A stretch of 64,000 nt of DNA, from contig JAFTIP010000062.1 of NCBI GenBank assembly GCA_017456845.1, forward strand, positions 1-64,000, written 5' to 3'. The DNA is from Ruminococcus sp. Lineage in GTDB: Bacteria; Bacillota; Clostridia; Oscillospirales; Acutalibacteraceae. Made by a program: the position numbers and the translations under genes. The number at the start of each line of letters is the position of its first letter. The first letter of the stretch is position 1. A model generated the notes under the pieces. It was not told where the DNA came from and searched no databases. It saw nothing but the letters and a program-made list of their open reading frames with translations. This document shows positions 9,055 through 18,453 of this stretch, piece by piece.

Positions 9055-9978
9055 ATGAAGAGTCTTATTGATATTTTAGATTTTACTGTAGAAGAAATTG
9101 ACGAGCTTTTGGTTGTTGCCAACGACATTATCGCTAACCCCAAAAAGTACAGCGAAATGTGCCACGGCAAAAAGCTTGCAACCCTTTTCTTCGAGCCTTC
9201 AACCCGAACACGTTTAAGCTTTGAGGCGGCTATGTACGAGCTTGGCGGCAACGTGCTCGGCTTTTCCGAGGCCGGCTCGTCTTCCTCTGCAAAGGGCGAA
9301 AGTGTAGCCGATACTGCCAAAATGATAAGCTGTTATGCCGACATTATCGCAATGCGTCATCCTAAAGAGGGTGCGCCTCTGGTTGCAGCACAGAACGCTT
9401 CAATCCCTGTTATCAACGCAGGCGACGGCGGTCATAATCATCCCACCCAGACCCTTACTGATTTGCTTACAATCAACAGGGAAAAGGGAAGATTCGAAAA
9501 CCTTAAGATTGGTTTTTGCGGCGACCTTAAATTCGGCAGAACCGTTCATTCCTTAATCAACGCAATGAGCCGTTACGAGGGTAATACTATATACCTTATT
9601 TCTCCTACAGAATTAAAACTTCCCGATTACGTTAAAAATGACGTTCTCATTAAAAAGAACATTAAGTACGTAGAGACCCAGAGCTTGGACGAAGTTATGC
9701 CTGAGCTTGATATTCTCTATATGACCCGTGTTCAGCGTGAGCGTTTCTTTAACGAAGAGGAGTATTTAAGACTCAAGGACAGATATATACTTGTTCCCGA
9801 AAAATTAGAGAACGCTAAAGAGGATTTAATCATAATGCATCCCCTTCCAAGGGTAAACGAGATAAGCGTTAAGGTAGATGAAGATAACCGTGCCTGCTAT
9901 TTCCGTCAGGCACTTTACGGCAAGTACATCCGTATGGCTCTTATCCTTAAGCTCTTAAAGGAGGCAGGCACAATATGA
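9055..9978 (+). CDS. pyrB: Aspartate carbamoyltransferase catalytic subunit
   Basis: It condenses carbamoyl phosphate with aspartate. The 307-residue protein has the carbamoyl-phosphate motif [13 protein letters not shown] near residue 45, SSSSAKGES near 76, [12 protein letters not shown] near 123 and HPLPRVNEI near 260. The next gene, pyrI, overlaps by four bases, so this is the class B holoenzyme with regulatory subunits, as in E. coli, rather than the unregulated trimer of Bacillus. Confidence 0.95.
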   Translation: MKSLIDILDFTVEEIDELLVVANDIIANPKKYSEMCHGKKLATLFFEPSTRTRLSFEAAMYELGGNVLGFSEAGSSSSAKGESVADTAKMISCYADIIAMRHPKEGAPLVAAQNASIPVINAGDGGHNHPTQTLTDLLTINREKGRFENLKIGFCGDLKFGRTVHSLINAMSRYEGNTIYLISPTELKLPDYVKNDVLIKKNIKYVETQSLDEVMPELDILYMTRVQRERFFNEEEYLRLKDRYILVPEKLENAKEDLIIMHPLPRVNEISVKVDEDNRACYFRQALYGKYIRMALILKLLKEAGTI

Positions 9979-10394
9979 ATATAGATTCTATTAAAGACGG
10001 CTTTGTTATCGACCATATCACTGCAGGCAGAGGTATGCGTATTTACGAGCTTTTGGAGCTTTCAAAGCTTGATGTGCCTGTGGCAATTATTACGAACGCC
10101 GGAAGTAAAAAAATGGGCAAAAAGGATATTATTAAAATCGACGGTGCAGTGCCTCTTAACCTTGAGGTTATCGGCTATGCCGACCCTAAGGTAACAGTTA
10201 ACGTTATCAAGGATTCAAAGCTTTGCGAGAAGCTTACCATTCCTATGCCCGAAACTCTCACAAATGTAATCTTCTGCAAAAATCCCAGATGCATTACATC
10301 TGTTGAGCAGGAGATTGACCATATCTTTAAGCTTACAGATAAAGAAGAAAACGTTTACCGTTGCATTTATTGTGAGTCAAAAGCCAGTTTATAA
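9975..10394 (+). CDS. pyrI: Aspartate carbamoyltransferase regulatory subunit
   Basis: It binds allosteric nucleotides and connects PyrB trimers. The 139 residues comprise an N-terminal nucleotide-binding domain ([19 protein letters not shown]) and a C-terminal zinc domain with four ligands, CKNPRC and CIYC, spaced as in E. coli PyrI. Its ATG overlaps the pyrB TGA. It is the last pyr gene; a separate promoter follows at 10402. Confidence 0.94.
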   Translation: MNIDSIKDGFVIDHITAGRGMRIYELLELSKLDVPVAIITNAGSKKMGKKDIIKIDGAVPLNLEVIGYADPKVTVNVIKDSKLCEKLTIPMPETLTNVIFCKNPRCITSVEQEIDHIFKLTDKEENVYRCIYCESKASL

Positions 10395-10401
10395 TTTCCT
10401 G

Positions 10402-10565
10402 TTGCTATTTACCTTAAAATATGCTATAATCTTCTTGTAACCTGACAAGAAGAGTTTTCTGACGGAAAGGCAACAGTAAAATTAATAAAAACCGCCATAT
10501 TTAATATGGCTTAATAATGCTGTTTTCGCCATATCCGTTTTTCGGGTATGGCGAATATTGTTTTT
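10402..10565 (+). promoter_or_regulatory. Promoter and structured leader with mutually exclusive hairpins upstream of the hyd maturation genes
   Basis: TTGCTA (10402-10407) and TATAAT (10425-10430), 17 bases apart, form a promoter. The leader holds CTTCTTGT/ACAAGAAG (10431-10452), GCCATAT/ATATGGC (10494-10510), and CGCCATATCCG/CGGGTATGGCG (10527-10553) followed by AATATTGTTTTT, a terminator-like hairpin. ATATGGC at 10504-10510 can instead pair with GCCATAT at 10528-10534, which would break the terminator. This is the geometry of an attenuator or riboswitch. I do not recognise the aptamer class. Confidence 0.6.
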
Positions 10566-10576
10566 GGAGGTGTTTT

Positions 10577-10834
10577 ATGGAAACACGTGTAGCAGTAATG
10601 AGCATAATCGTTGAAAATCCCGACTCTGTTGAGGCGTTAAACGCCCTTTTACATACCTTCAGCGAATATGTAATCGGCAGAATGGGTATACCTTACAGAG
10701 ATAAAAATATAAAGTTAATCAGCGTGGCGGTGGATGCTCCCCAAAACGAGATTTCTGCTCTTTCAGGAAAAATCGGCAAATTAAGTGGTGTCAGCATCAA
10801 AACCGCTTACTCAGGAGTGATTTCAAGTGAATAG
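10577..10834 (+). CDS. TM1266-family iron-only hydrogenase system regulator
   Basis: This small ACT-like protein (85 residues) belongs to the family found beside [FeFe]-hydrogenase maturation genes and annotated as a putative iron-only hydrogenase system regulator. Visible features are METRVAVMSIIVENP, a central RMGIPYRDKNIKLISVAVDAP and a C-terminal LSGVSIKTAYS, matching a ferredoxin-like ACT fold that starts and ends with strands. ATG 10577 has GGAGG seven bases upstream. It ends in TAG and overlaps the hydE GTG start by eight bases. Its biochemical role is not established; the assignment rests on sequence pattern and context. Confidence 0.8.
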   Translation: METRVAVMSIIVENPDSVEALNALLHTFSEYVIGRMGIPYRDKNIKLISVAVDAPQNEISALSGKIGKLSGVSIKTAYSGVISSE

Positions 10835-11870
10835 TCTTATACTTTTAGATAAACTTTATAAAACCCAAAGCTTAAGCCTTGATGAATATAAATTTCTTGT
10901 TGAGAATTTCAGTGCTGAAAACGCTGATTATGCGTCAACATTAGCAGTAAAAAAGCGTAAAGAATTTTACGGTAATTCCGTTTTTATCCGAGGCCTTATA
11001 GAAATCAGCAACATCTGCAAAAACGATTGTTACTACTGCGGTATCAGATGCTCCAATAGAAAAGCCGACCGTTACCGCCTTACTAAAGAAGATATCCTTT
11101 CCTGCTGTGAGGTTGGTTTCAGCCTTGGATTCAGAACCTTTGTTATGCAGGGCGGGGAAGACCCTTACTTTTCTGACGAAGTTATGTGCGATATAGTTAG
11201 CAGTATCAAAGAGAAGTACCCCGATTGCGCAGTTACTCTTTCACTTGGCGAACGCTCAAAAGAGAGCTATCAAAAGCTTTTTGATGCAGGTGCCGACAGA
11301 TACCTTCTTCGTCACGAAACTGCGGATTCCTGCCACTATGCAAAGCTTCATCCCGAAAACTTAAACTTAGAAAACCGAATGGACTGCCTAAAAAACCTAA
11401 GAAAAATCGGCTTTCAGGTAGGTTGCGGATTTATGGTAGGTTCGCCTTATCAGTCCGGCGAGCACCTTGCCAAGGATTTAAAATTTATAGAGGAGTTCAA
11501 ACCCGATATGTGCGGTATCGGCCCTTTTATTCCTCATAAAGATACCCCTTTTAAGGACTTTTCGGCAGGCAGTGCAGAACTTACCTGTTATCTGTTATCC
11601 ATTGTCCGCCTTATTCATCCCTCTGTATTGCTTCCTGCAACAACAGCTTTGGGGACCTTAAAGGAAAACGGCAGGGAAAAGGGAATCTTAGCAGGTGCAA
11701 ACGTAGTAATGCCTAACCTCAGCCCTGAGTCTACAAGGGCTAAATACGAGCTTTACAATAATAAACTTTCAACAGGTGCCGAGTCGGCAAACGGACTTGA
11801 AGCACTTCGCAAAAATTTAAAAGCTATCGGCTATGAAATCGTTGAGAGCCGTGGCGACGTTAAAAAGTAA
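10827..11870 (+). CDS. hydE: [FeFe]-hydrogenase H-cluster maturase HydE, radical SAM
   Basis: HydE is a radical S-adenosylmethionine enzyme that acts with HydG and HydF to build the 2Fe subcluster of [FeFe] hydrogenase. The 347 residues carry CKNDCYYC near residue 54, the CxxxCxxC motif for the [4Fe-4S] cluster, followed by MQGGEDPYF, the GGE motif typical of the HydE/BioB group. GTG 10827 overlaps the preceding gene and follows AGGAG. The hydE-hydG-hydF order here separates it from paralogous PylB-like proteins. Confidence 0.92.
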   Translation: MNSLILLDKLYKTQSLSLDEYKFLVENFSAENADYASTLAVKKRKEFYGNSVFIRGLIEISNICKNDCYYCGIRCSNRKADRYRLTKEDILSCCEVGFSLGFRTFVMQGGEDPYFSDEVMCDIVSSIKEKYPDCAVTLSLGERSKESYQKLFDAGADRYLLRHETADSCHYAKLHPENLNLENRMDCLKNLRKIGFQVGCGFMVGSPYQSGEHLAKDLKFIEEFKPDMCGIGPFIPHKDTPFKDFSAGSAELTCYLLSIVRLIHPSVLLPATTALGTLKENGREKGILAGANVVMPNLSPESTRAKYELYNNKLSTGAESANGLEALRKNLKAIGYEIVESRGDVKK

Positions 11871-11891
11871 AATCTAGAAAGGAAGATATAT

Positions 11892-13340
11892 ATGAGTAAT
11901 TATAACGTAAAATCAATGAAGGCAGAGGAGTTTATAAGCGACGCCGAAATCCGTGAAACTCTTGAATATGCCGAGGCTAACAAGAACAACGTGGAGCTTA
12001 TCGACAGTATTTTGGAAAAAGCCAAGCCTCAGAAAACCGCCACAGGCTATGTATGTGCAGGACTTACTCACCGTGAGGCTTCTGTGCTTCTTGCTTGCGA
12101 CATCCCCGAAAAGGTAGACGAGATTTTCAAAATTGCCGAGGACATCAAGCTTAAATTCTACGGCAATCGAATCGTTATGTTTGCACCTCTTTACCTTTCA
12201 AATTACTGTGTAAACGGCTGTGTTTACTGCCCTTATCACCTTAAAAACAAAACCATTGCCCGCCGTAAGCTTACTCAGGAAGAGGTTAAGGCAGAGGTAA
12301 TAGCTTTGCAGGATATGGGCCACAAGCGACTTGCTATTGAAGCAGGCGAAGACCCCAAAAATAACCCCATCGAGTACATACTTGAGTGCATCAACACCAT
12401 TTACAGCGTTAACCACAAAAACGGTGCTATCCGCCGAGTTAACGTTAACATTGCCGCAACTACCGTTGAAAATTACCGCAAATTAAGAGATGCAGGTATC
12501 GGCACCTACATTCTTTTCCAAGAAACTTATCACAAAGAAAGCTACCTTCAGCTTCATCCCACAGGTCCCAAGCACGACTATGCCTACCACACCGAGGCTA
12601 TGGACAGAGCTATGGAAGGCGGAATTGATGATGTAGGTTTAGGCGTTCTTTTCGGACTTGAGCTTTACAAGTACGAGTTTGCAGGCTTGCTTATGCACGC
12701 TGAGCATCTTGAGGCAGTTCACGGCGTTGGCCCTCACACCATCAGCGTACCTCGTCTCAAAAAGGCAGACGATATCAACCCCGATGATTTCGACAACGGC
12801 ATCGACGACGACACCTTTGCAAAAATCACAGCCTGCATCCGTCTTGCTGTTCCTTACACAGGTATTATTATTTCCACCCGTGAGTCTCAGGAAGTTCGTT
12901 CACGTTTACTTAACTGCGGTGTTTCTCAGGTAAGCGGTGCATCCCGTACATCTGTTGGCGGTTATACCGAGGCTGAGCGTCCTCACGATACCGAGCAGTT
13001 TGACGTTTCCGACCAGAGAACCCTTGATGAGGTTGTCCGCTGGCTCATGGAAAACGGTCATATTCCTTCATTCTGCACAGCTTGCTACCGCGAAGGCAGA
13101 ACAGGCGACCGTTTTATGAGCCTTTGCAAGTCGGGTCAGATTGTTAACTGTTGCCACCCCAATGCTCTTATGACTCTCACCGAGTTCCTTGTTGACTACG
13201 CAAGTGACGAAACTAAAGAAATCGGTTATAAGCTTATTGAAAAAGAGCTTTCAAGGATTACAAATCCCAAGGTTCTTGAAATCGCAAAAGACAACATCGA
13301 GAACATCAAGAACTCCAATAGAAGAGATTTCCGTTTCTAA
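11892..13340 (+). CDS. hydG: [FeFe]-hydrogenase H-cluster maturase HydG, radical SAM tyrosine lyase
   Basis: HydG cleaves tyrosine to supply CO and cyanide ligands for the H-cluster. The 482 residues contain CVNGCVYCPYH near residue 100, a CxxxCxxC radical-SAM motif, and a C-terminal pair CTACYREGRTGDRFM and CHPNAL that, with its preceding Cys, provides ligands for the second iron-sulfur cluster in known HydG. AAGGAAG precedes the ATG. It ends TTC TAA directly against a family A repeat. No hydrogenase structural gene is present in this window. Confidence 0.94.
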   Translation: MSNYNVKSMKAEEFISDAEIRETLEYAEANKNNVELIDSILEKAKPQKTATGYVCAGLTHREASVLLACDIPEKVDEIFKIAEDIKLKFYGNRIVMFAPLYLSNYCVNGCVYCPYHLKNKTIARRKLTQEEVKAEVIALQDMGHKRLAIEAGEDPKNNPIEYILECINTIYSVNHKNGAIRRVNVNIAATTVENYRKLRDAGIGTYILFQETYHKESYLQLHPTGPKHDYAYHTEAMDRAMEGGIDDVGLGVLFGLELYKYEFAGLLMHAEHLEAVHGVGPHTISVPRLKKADDINPDDFDNGIDDDTFAKITACIRLAVPYTGIIISTRESQEVRSRLLNCGVSQVSGASRTSVGGYTEAERPHDTEQFDVSDQRTLDEVVRWLMENGHIPSFCTACYREGRTGDRFMSLCKSGQIVNCCHPNALMTLTEFLVDYASDETKEIGYKLIEKELSRITNPKVLEIAKDNIENIKNSNRRDFRF

Positions 13341-13492
13341 CCGTTAGCCACGGGTTAGCCACCCAAGGGCAATTCGCCTACGGATAGGTTAATATAGAGT
13401 AAACCTATCATCAACGGCGGTTGGCCGTTAGCCACGGTGGGCAATTCGCCTGCGGATAGGTTAATATAGAGTAAACCTTTCATCAACGGCGG
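13341..13492 (+). repeat. Family A repeats, two tandem copies (A2a, A2b)
   Basis: Copy one (13341-13420) begins at the base after the hydG stop and has an extra GGGTTAGCCACCC. Copy two is 13425-13492. Both contain GGATAGGTTAATATAGAGTA and end CATCAACGGCGG; the AGGTT/AACCT arms and CGCC/GGCG arms can pair as one hairpin. The copies differ at a few bases (CTATCA against CTTTCA). There is no T-run, so transcription may continue into hydF. Confidence 0.75.
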
Positions 13493-13538
13493 TTTAAGTT
13501 AATGTTTATTATAAATTTTGTTCAAAGGAGGCGTTATA

Positions 13539-14738
13539 TTGAGCCTTTCAAATACTCCAAGTTCCGAAAGAATCCACATCGGCTTTTTCGGGCTTCGCAA
13601 TGCAGGCAAGTCAAGCCTTGTCAATGCTGTAACAGGGCAGGAGCTTTCTGTGGTTTCAGATGTTTTAGGCACCACAACCGACCCTGTTAAAAAGGCTATG
13701 GAGCTTTTGCCTTTAGGCCCTGTTGTAATTATCGATACCCCCGGTTTTGACGACACAGGAACCTTAGGCGAAATGCGTGTTAAGAAAACCCGCAAGGTGC
13801 TTGCATCTGTGGATATTGCCGTTTTGGTTGTTGATTCTCAGAAAGGAAAAACGGGGGACGACTTAACCCTGATTAATCTTTTTAACGAGCGTAAAATTCC
13901 ATTTATTGTTGCTTACAATAAAGCCGACTTAACAGAAATCAAGTCTGAGAATAAAAACGAAATTTCAGTAAGTGCAAAGGATAACAAGAATATAGCCGAG
14001 CTCAAAGAGCTTATGGCATCTCTTCTTAAAACAAAAGAAGAAAAGTTCATTTTAGCCGACTTGGTAGAAGCAGGAGACACCGTAATCTTAGTAACTCCCA
14101 TTGATGAGTCTGCACCCAAAGGAAGACTCATCCTTCCTCAACAGCAAACTCTCCGTGAGCTTCTTGATTTGCACTGCAAGCCTATACTCTGTCAGCCCGC
14201 TGAGCTTAAAGATACAATCGAAAACTTTAAAGCAAAGCCCAAGCTTGTTATTACCGATTCTCAGGTTTTCGGCATTGTTTCAAAGGATGTACCTGATGAT
14301 ATAAATTTAACTTCATTTTCAATTCTTTTTGCCCGCTATAAGGGTGACTTAGAGACCCTTGTTCAGGGTGCTGCCACCCTTAAAAACTTAAAAGACGGTG
14401 ACAAAGTCCTCATAAGCGAGGGCTGTACCCACCACCGCCAATGCGGAGATATCGGCACAGTCAAGCTCCCCAAGTGGATAAAGGACTTCACAGGCAAAGA
14501 AATTGAATTCTCATTCACCAGCGGCGGCGACTTTCCTGAGAATTTGTCAGACTATGCTATGGTGGTTCATTGCGGCGGCTGTATGCTCAATAATCGTGAA
14601 ATGGCTTACCGCCTTAATATGGCAAAGGCTGAGGGCACACCTATTGTAAACTACGGTGTTCTGATTGCTCATATACATGGTATTTTAAAACGCAGTCTTT
14701 CGACCTTTAAAAATCTTAGTGCAATATTAGAGGAATAA
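13539..14738 (+). CDS. hydF: [FeFe]-hydrogenase H-cluster maturation GTPase HydF
   Basis: HydF is the scaffold GTPase that receives the precursor from HydE/HydG and delivers it to the hydrogenase. The 399 residues have an N-terminal Ras-like domain, GLRNAGKSSLVN (G1), DTPGFDD (G3) and NKAD (G4), a middle dimerisation region, and a C-terminal cluster-binding domain with CTHHRQCGD and HCGGCML. TTG 13539 is chosen because AAAGGAGG ends seven bases before it; an ATG 21 bases upstream in frame would include that site. The gene follows two family A repeats. Confidence 0.92.
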   Translation: MSLSNTPSSERIHIGFFGLRNAGKSSLVNAVTGQELSVVSDVLGTTTDPVKKAMELLPLGPVVIIDTPGFDDTGTLGEMRVKKTRKVLASVDIAVLVVDSQKGKTGDDLTLINLFNERKIPFIVAYNKADLTEIKSENKNEISVSAKDNKNIAELKELMASLLKTKEEKFILADLVEAGDTVILVTPIDESAPKGRLILPQQQTLRELLDLHCKPILCQPAELKDTIENFKAKPKLVITDSQVFGIVSKDVPDDINLTSFSILFARYKGDLETLVQGAATLKNLKDGDKVLISEGCTHHRQCGDIGTVKLPKWIKDFTGKEIEFSFTSGGDFPENLSDYAMVVHCGGCMLNNREMAYRLNMAKAEGTPIVNYGVLIAHIHGILKRSLSTFKNLSAILEE

Positions 14739-14739
14739 A

Positions 14740-15288
14740 ATGTTAGAACTAAAAAACGGCAGACCCACAGACATTGAAAGCAGGGCAGAGGCAGAGAAAG
14801 CAGTTTATGATTTTCTGGACAATCTTAACGTAGAATATAAACGCCTTGACCATGAACCTGCTTTCACAATGGAAATCTGCAAGGAAATTGACATTTCCTT
14901 AGGTGCTTTAATCTGCAAAAATCTTTTTCTTACCAATCGTCAGAAAACCGACTTTTATCTTCTGATGATGCCTGCTGATAAAGTGTTCAAAACCAAGGAG
15001 CTTTCAAAGGCTCTCGGCGTCAGCAGACTATCTTTCGGCGAGGCCGATAAAATGCAGGAACTCTTAAATACAACTCCCGGCTCAGCCAGCGTAATGGGTC
15101 TTTTGTTTGACAAAGAAAATAAAGTAAGGCTTTGTATCGATGAGGATGTTTTAAAGGAAGAATGTTTCGGATGCCATCCTTGTGTTAATACCTCAAGCCT
15201 TAAAATAAAGGTTGCTGACTTGAAAAATAAGATTTTACCTGAGCTCAAACATAATTTTACAGAAGTAAAACTTATTGGCGAAGAATAA
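14740..15288 (+). CDS. Prolyl-tRNA editing (YbaK/ProX-type) deacylase
   Basis: These free-standing INS-like domains hydrolyse mischarged Ala-tRNA(Pro) or related species. The 182 residues show the family's LDHEPAFTMEICKEI near residue 36, KNLFLTNRQKTDFYLLMMP, a lysine-rich KTKELSKALG, and the substrate-loop GSASVMGLLFD near 112, ending with HPCVNTSSLKI. It starts one base after the hydF stop, so it is carried on the hyd transcript although no functional link to hydrogenase is known. A strong terminator follows. Confidence 0.88.
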   Translation: MLELKNGRPTDIESRAEAEKAVYDFLDNLNVEYKRLDHEPAFTMEICKEIDISLGALICKNLFLTNRQKTDFYLLMMPADKVFKTKELSKALGVSRLSFGEADKMQELLNTTPGSASVMGLLFDKENKVRLCIDEDVLKEECFGCHPCVNTSSLKIKVADLKNKILPELKHNFTEVKLIGEE

Positions 15289-15294
15289 TAGAAA

Positions 15295-15318
15295 AAGGCG
15301 GAAAAATCCGCCTTTTTT
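15295..15318 (+). terminator. Intrinsic terminator
   Basis: AAGGCGG-AAAAA-TCCGCC stem followed by TTTTTT, ending the hyd/ProX transcript. Confidence 0.85.
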
Positions 15319-15399
15319 CTTTTAACCAATTATTTGTTGGCATTATTCATATGTATGGTGCCATAAAATTTGTAACTTTGACAAAAATTTTAAACATAA

Positions 15400-15428
15400 T
15401 TGACACTGATTTTTGGGAATGATATAAT
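15400..15428 (+). promoter_or_regulatory. Promoter of the BMP-type nucleoside transporter
   Basis: TTGACA (15400-15405), 17-base spacer, TATAAT (15423-15428). A second TTGACA lies at 15378. The ribosome binding site GAGGAGG follows about 55 bases downstream. Confidence 0.75.
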
Positions 15429-15494
15429 TATACTGTTTGAATGATTGTAATTTTTTTACAATATAAATTTGCCGAAAGGCGAGGAGGAAAAATA

Positions 15495-16706
15495 ATGAAA
15501 AAGGTACTTTCAATTCTTCTTGTTCTCGTACTCTGCTTAGGCACATGCATGGCATTTGCAGGTTGCGGCGGAACATCAACAGGCTCTGATAAGGCAGACG
15601 TTAAGGTTGGCTTTATCTTCCTTCACGACGAAAACTCCACATACGACAAAAACTTTATGGATGCCGCAAAGGCAGCTTGCGAGGAAATGGGCGTTGAGTA
15701 TGCACAGAAAACTCAGAGTCCCGAGTCCAAAAAGTGCTACGATGCAGCAGTTGAGCTTATCGAGGTTGACGGCTGTAACGTAATCTTTGCAGACAGCTTC
15801 GGCCACGAGTCCTTCCTTATGGACGCTGCAAGAGAGTATCCTGATGTTGAGTTCTGCCACGCTACAGGCACACAGGCTCACACAGCAGGTCTTGACAATT
15901 TCCACAATGCTTTTGCTTCTATCTATCAGGGCAGATTCCTTGCTGGCGTTGCTGCAGGTATGAAGCTTAACGAAATGATCGACGCAGGTAAAATCACAGC
16001 TGATAAAGCTAAGATGGGTTACGTTGGTGCTTTCACATTTGCTGAGGTTATGTCCGGCTACACATCCTTCTACCTCGGTGCAAAGAGCGTTTGCCCCACA
16101 GTTACAATGGATGTTAAGTTCACAGGCTCTTGGTACGATGAGCAGTTAGAGAAAGAAGCAGCTCAGGCTCTTATTCAGGGCGGTTGCGTTCTTATCAGCC
16201 AGCACGCTGACTCTATGGGTGCTCCCACAGCTTGCGAAACAGCAGGTGTTCCCAACGTTTCTTACAACGGTTCCACAGTTTCAGCTTGCCCCAATACATT
16301 TATTGTTTCTTCCAGAATCAACTGGGCTCCTTACTTCAAGCATATGATTACATGCGTTCAGGACGGCAAGGCTATTGAGGCTGACTGGACAGGTACAATC
16401 GAAACTGAGTCTGTTCTTCTCACAGAGATTAACGAGGCTGTAGCAGCTGAGGGTACAGCAGCTAAAATTGAAGAAGTTAAGGCTAAGCTCCTTGACGGCT
16501 CTATCAATGTATTCGATACAGCTACATTCACAGTAGGCGGCGAAACACTTACAAGCTACAAGGCTGATGTTGATACAGATGCAAACTTCGAGAAGGATAC
16601 AGAGGTTATCGAGAACGGCGTATTCTATGAATCCAAGTTCCGTTCTGCTCCTTACTTCGATATCGAAATCGACGGCATCACACTTCTTGACAGAAACTAC
16701 GGCTGA
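15495..16706 (+). CDS. BMP-family (Med/PnrA-type) nucleoside-binding lipoprotein
   Basis: This is the substrate-binding lipoprotein of an ABC importer, probably for nucleosides. The 403-residue precursor has a lipoprotein signal (CLGTCMAFAGCGG; acylated Cys near residue 23). BMP-family signs are KVGFIFLHDEN at the mature N-terminus, VIFADSFGHESFL, FCHATG, and a repeated GRFLAGVAAGMK. It is followed by an ATPase and two permeases in the order of B. subtilis nupNOPQ. The terminator hairpin at 16721 may give this gene higher expression than the rest. The exact substrate cannot be read from sequence. Confidence 0.88.
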   Translation: MKKVLSILLVLVLCLGTCMAFAGCGGTSTGSDKADVKVGFIFLHDENSTYDKNFMDAAKAACEEMGVEYAQKTQSPESKKCYDAAVELIEVDGCNVIFADSFGHESFLMDAAREYPDVEFCHATGTQAHTAGLDNFHNAFASIYQGRFLAGVAAGMKLNEMIDAGKITADKAKMGYVGAFTFAEVMSGYTSFYLGAKSVCPTVTMDVKFTGSWYDEQLEKEAAQALIQGGCVLISQHADSMGAPTACETAGVPNVSYNGSTVSACPNTFIVSSRINWAPYFKHMITCVQDGKAIEADWTGTIETESVLLTEINEAVAAEGTAAKIEEVKAKLLDGSINVFDTATFTVGGETLTSYKADVDTDANFEKDTEVIENGVFYESKFRSAPYFDIEIDGITLLDRNYG

Positions 16707-16720
16707 TAAAGCTTTTTACG

Positions 16721-16744
16721 AGGCGGAGCTTTTCGCTCCGCCTT
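16721..16744 (+). terminator. Intrinsic terminator or attenuating hairpin after the BMP gene
   Basis: AGGCGGAGC-TTTT-CGCTCCGCC stem followed by TTGTTACTAT. The T-run is imperfect, so partial readthrough into the transporter genes is plausible. Confidence 0.65.
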
Positions 16745-16797
16745 GTTACTATATTTACGTTTAGTTTTTAAAAGAGAATTCATATTGAGCTAAGTTG

Positions 16798-16818
16798 CAG
16801 GGGCGGTTATTAATCGCC
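16798..16818. repeat. Family B repeat, degenerate half copy (B2)
   Basis: AGGGGCGGTTATTAATCGCC matches one hairpin half of the family B doublet; no partner half is visible nearby. It lies in the 208-base gap before the ATPase gene and would sit in its 5' leader. Confidence 0.55.
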
Positions 16819-16914
16819 AGAGCGTTTAGTTTATCTCAGTTTTGGCAGGGGATGATATCTGCCGCTGCGGTGAATCTTCTTTTAAAAGTTAAATGGAAGA
16901 AAGGGGTTTTAAGT

Positions 16915-18453
16915 TTGGGAAATAACATTGCAATCGAGCTTAAGAATATTACCAAAACCTTTGGTGCTAAGGTTATTGCCAACAAAGACGTTAACCTTAT
17001 TGCCTACAAAGGTGAAATTCTTTCTATTCTCGGAGAAAACGGCTCAGGCAAAACCACGCTGATGAATATGATTTCGGGTATTTATTTTCCCGATGAGGGC
17101 CAGATTTTTGTAGACGGCAAGGAGGCAGTTATTGCCTCACCCAAGGATGCCTTTGAGTACGGAATCGGTATGATTCATCAGCATTTTAAATTGGTTGATG
17201 TTTTTACCGCCGCTGAAAATATTGTTCTTGGTGTTAATGACGGCAGGTATAACCTTAAGAAGAGCAAGGATAAAATTAAGGAAATCTGCCTCAAATACGG
17301 CTTTAACATTGACCTTGACAAAAAGATTTACACAATGTCCGTTTCCGAAAAGCAGACAGTTGAGATTATCAAGGTACTTTACCGCGGTGCCGACATTCTT
17401 ATTCTTGACGAGCCAACTGCGGTTTTAACTCCTCAGGAGACCGACAGGCTTTTTGATATCTTACGCAATATGCGTGAGGACGGTAAGGCTATTATCATCA
17501 TTACTCACAAGCTTAACGAGGTTATGGCAATTTCTGACCGTGTTGCGGTATTGAGAAAGGGCGAAAATGTTGGCGTAGTTAATACATCTGAAGTTAATCC
17601 CTCTAAGCTTACCGAGCTTATGGTTGGCGATAAGGTTGAGCTTAACATCAACCGCACAGAGCCAAAGAACGTTGCCGACCGACTTGTGGTTAATGGCATT
17701 ACCTGCTACAGCCGCGAGGGTGTAAAGCTTCTTGACAACATTTCTTTTACTGCCAAAGCAGGCGAAATTTTAGGCATTGCAGGTATTGCCGGCAGCGGTC
17801 AGCGTGAGCTTCTGGAGTCCATTGCAGGCTTGCAAAAGTTAAACTCAGGTGAGATATTATATCACAACCCCAAAACAGGTGCCGTTGAAAATCTGAGGGA
17901 TAAAACCCCAATGCAGATAAGAAATTTAGGCGTGCGTCTTTCCTTTGTTCCTGAAGACAGACTGGGCATGGGTTTGGTTGGAAATATGGACATTGTAGAT
18001 AATATGATGCTCAGAAGTTACCGCAAAGGCAAGGGAATGTTCTTAAAACGTCAGAAGCCCAAAAGCCTTGCCAATGAAATTGTTGAGCGTCTTCAGGTTG
18101 TCACTCCCAGCGTTTCTACTCCTGTACGCAGGCTTTCGGGAGGTAACGTTCAGAAAGTTCTCGTAGGCAGAGAAATTGCCTCTTCGCCTAAGGTGCTTAT
18201 GGTTGCTTACCCTGTGCGTGGCCTCGACATAAACTCTTCCTATACAATTTTCAATCTTTTGAATGAACAGAAGGAAAAAGGTGCAGCTGTTATCTTTGTG
18301 GGCGAAGACCTTGATGCACTTTTAGAGCTTTCTGACCGCATTATGGTTATCGGTTCGGGCAGAATTACAGGCACAGTAGATGCCCGCACAGCAACTAAAG
18401 AAGAAATAGGACTTCTTATGACAAAATCTGAAAGGGAAGGGGAGGAGAAATAA
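16915..18453 (+). CDS. ABC transporter ATPase, duplicated (nucleoside importer, NupO/RbsA-like)
   Basis: It powers the nucleoside importer. The 512 residues contain two ABC domains. The first has Walker A GENGSGKTTL near residue 43, Q-loop, and Walker B ILILDEPTAVLTP. The second has a degenerate P-loop GIAGSGQREL near 288, and signature LSGGNVQKVLVGRE near 410, as in RbsA/NupO proteins. The Walker B acidic segment of the second half reads VLMVAYPVRGLD, where Asp-Glu-Pro is replaced, as is common in this subfamily. TTG 16915 follows AAAGGGG by eight bases and is preferred to an earlier in-frame start that lacks a site. Confidence 0.88.
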   Translation: MGNNIAIELKNITKTFGAKVIANKDVNLIAYKGEILSILGENGSGKTTLMNMISGIYFPDEGQIFVDGKEAVIASPKDAFEYGIGMIHQHFKLVDVFTAAENIVLGVNDGRYNLKKSKDKIKEICLKYGFNIDLDKKIYTMSVSEKQTVEIIKVLYRGADILILDEPTAVLTPQETDRLFDILRNMREDGKAIIIITHKLNEVMAISDRVAVLRKGENVGVVNTSEVNPSKLTELMVGDKVELNINRTEPKNVADRLVVNGITCYSREGVKLLDNISFTAKAGEILGIAGIAGSGQRELLESIAGLQKLNSGEILYHNPKTGAVENLRDKTPMQIRNLGVRLSFVPEDRLGMGLVGNMDIVDNMMLRSYRKGKGMFLKRQKPKSLANEIVERLQVVTPSVSTPVRRLSGGNVQKVLVGREIASSPKVLMVAYPVRGLDINSSYTIFNLLNEQKEKGAAVIFVGEDLDALLELSDRIMVIGSGRITGTVDARTATKEEIGLLMTKSEREGEEK

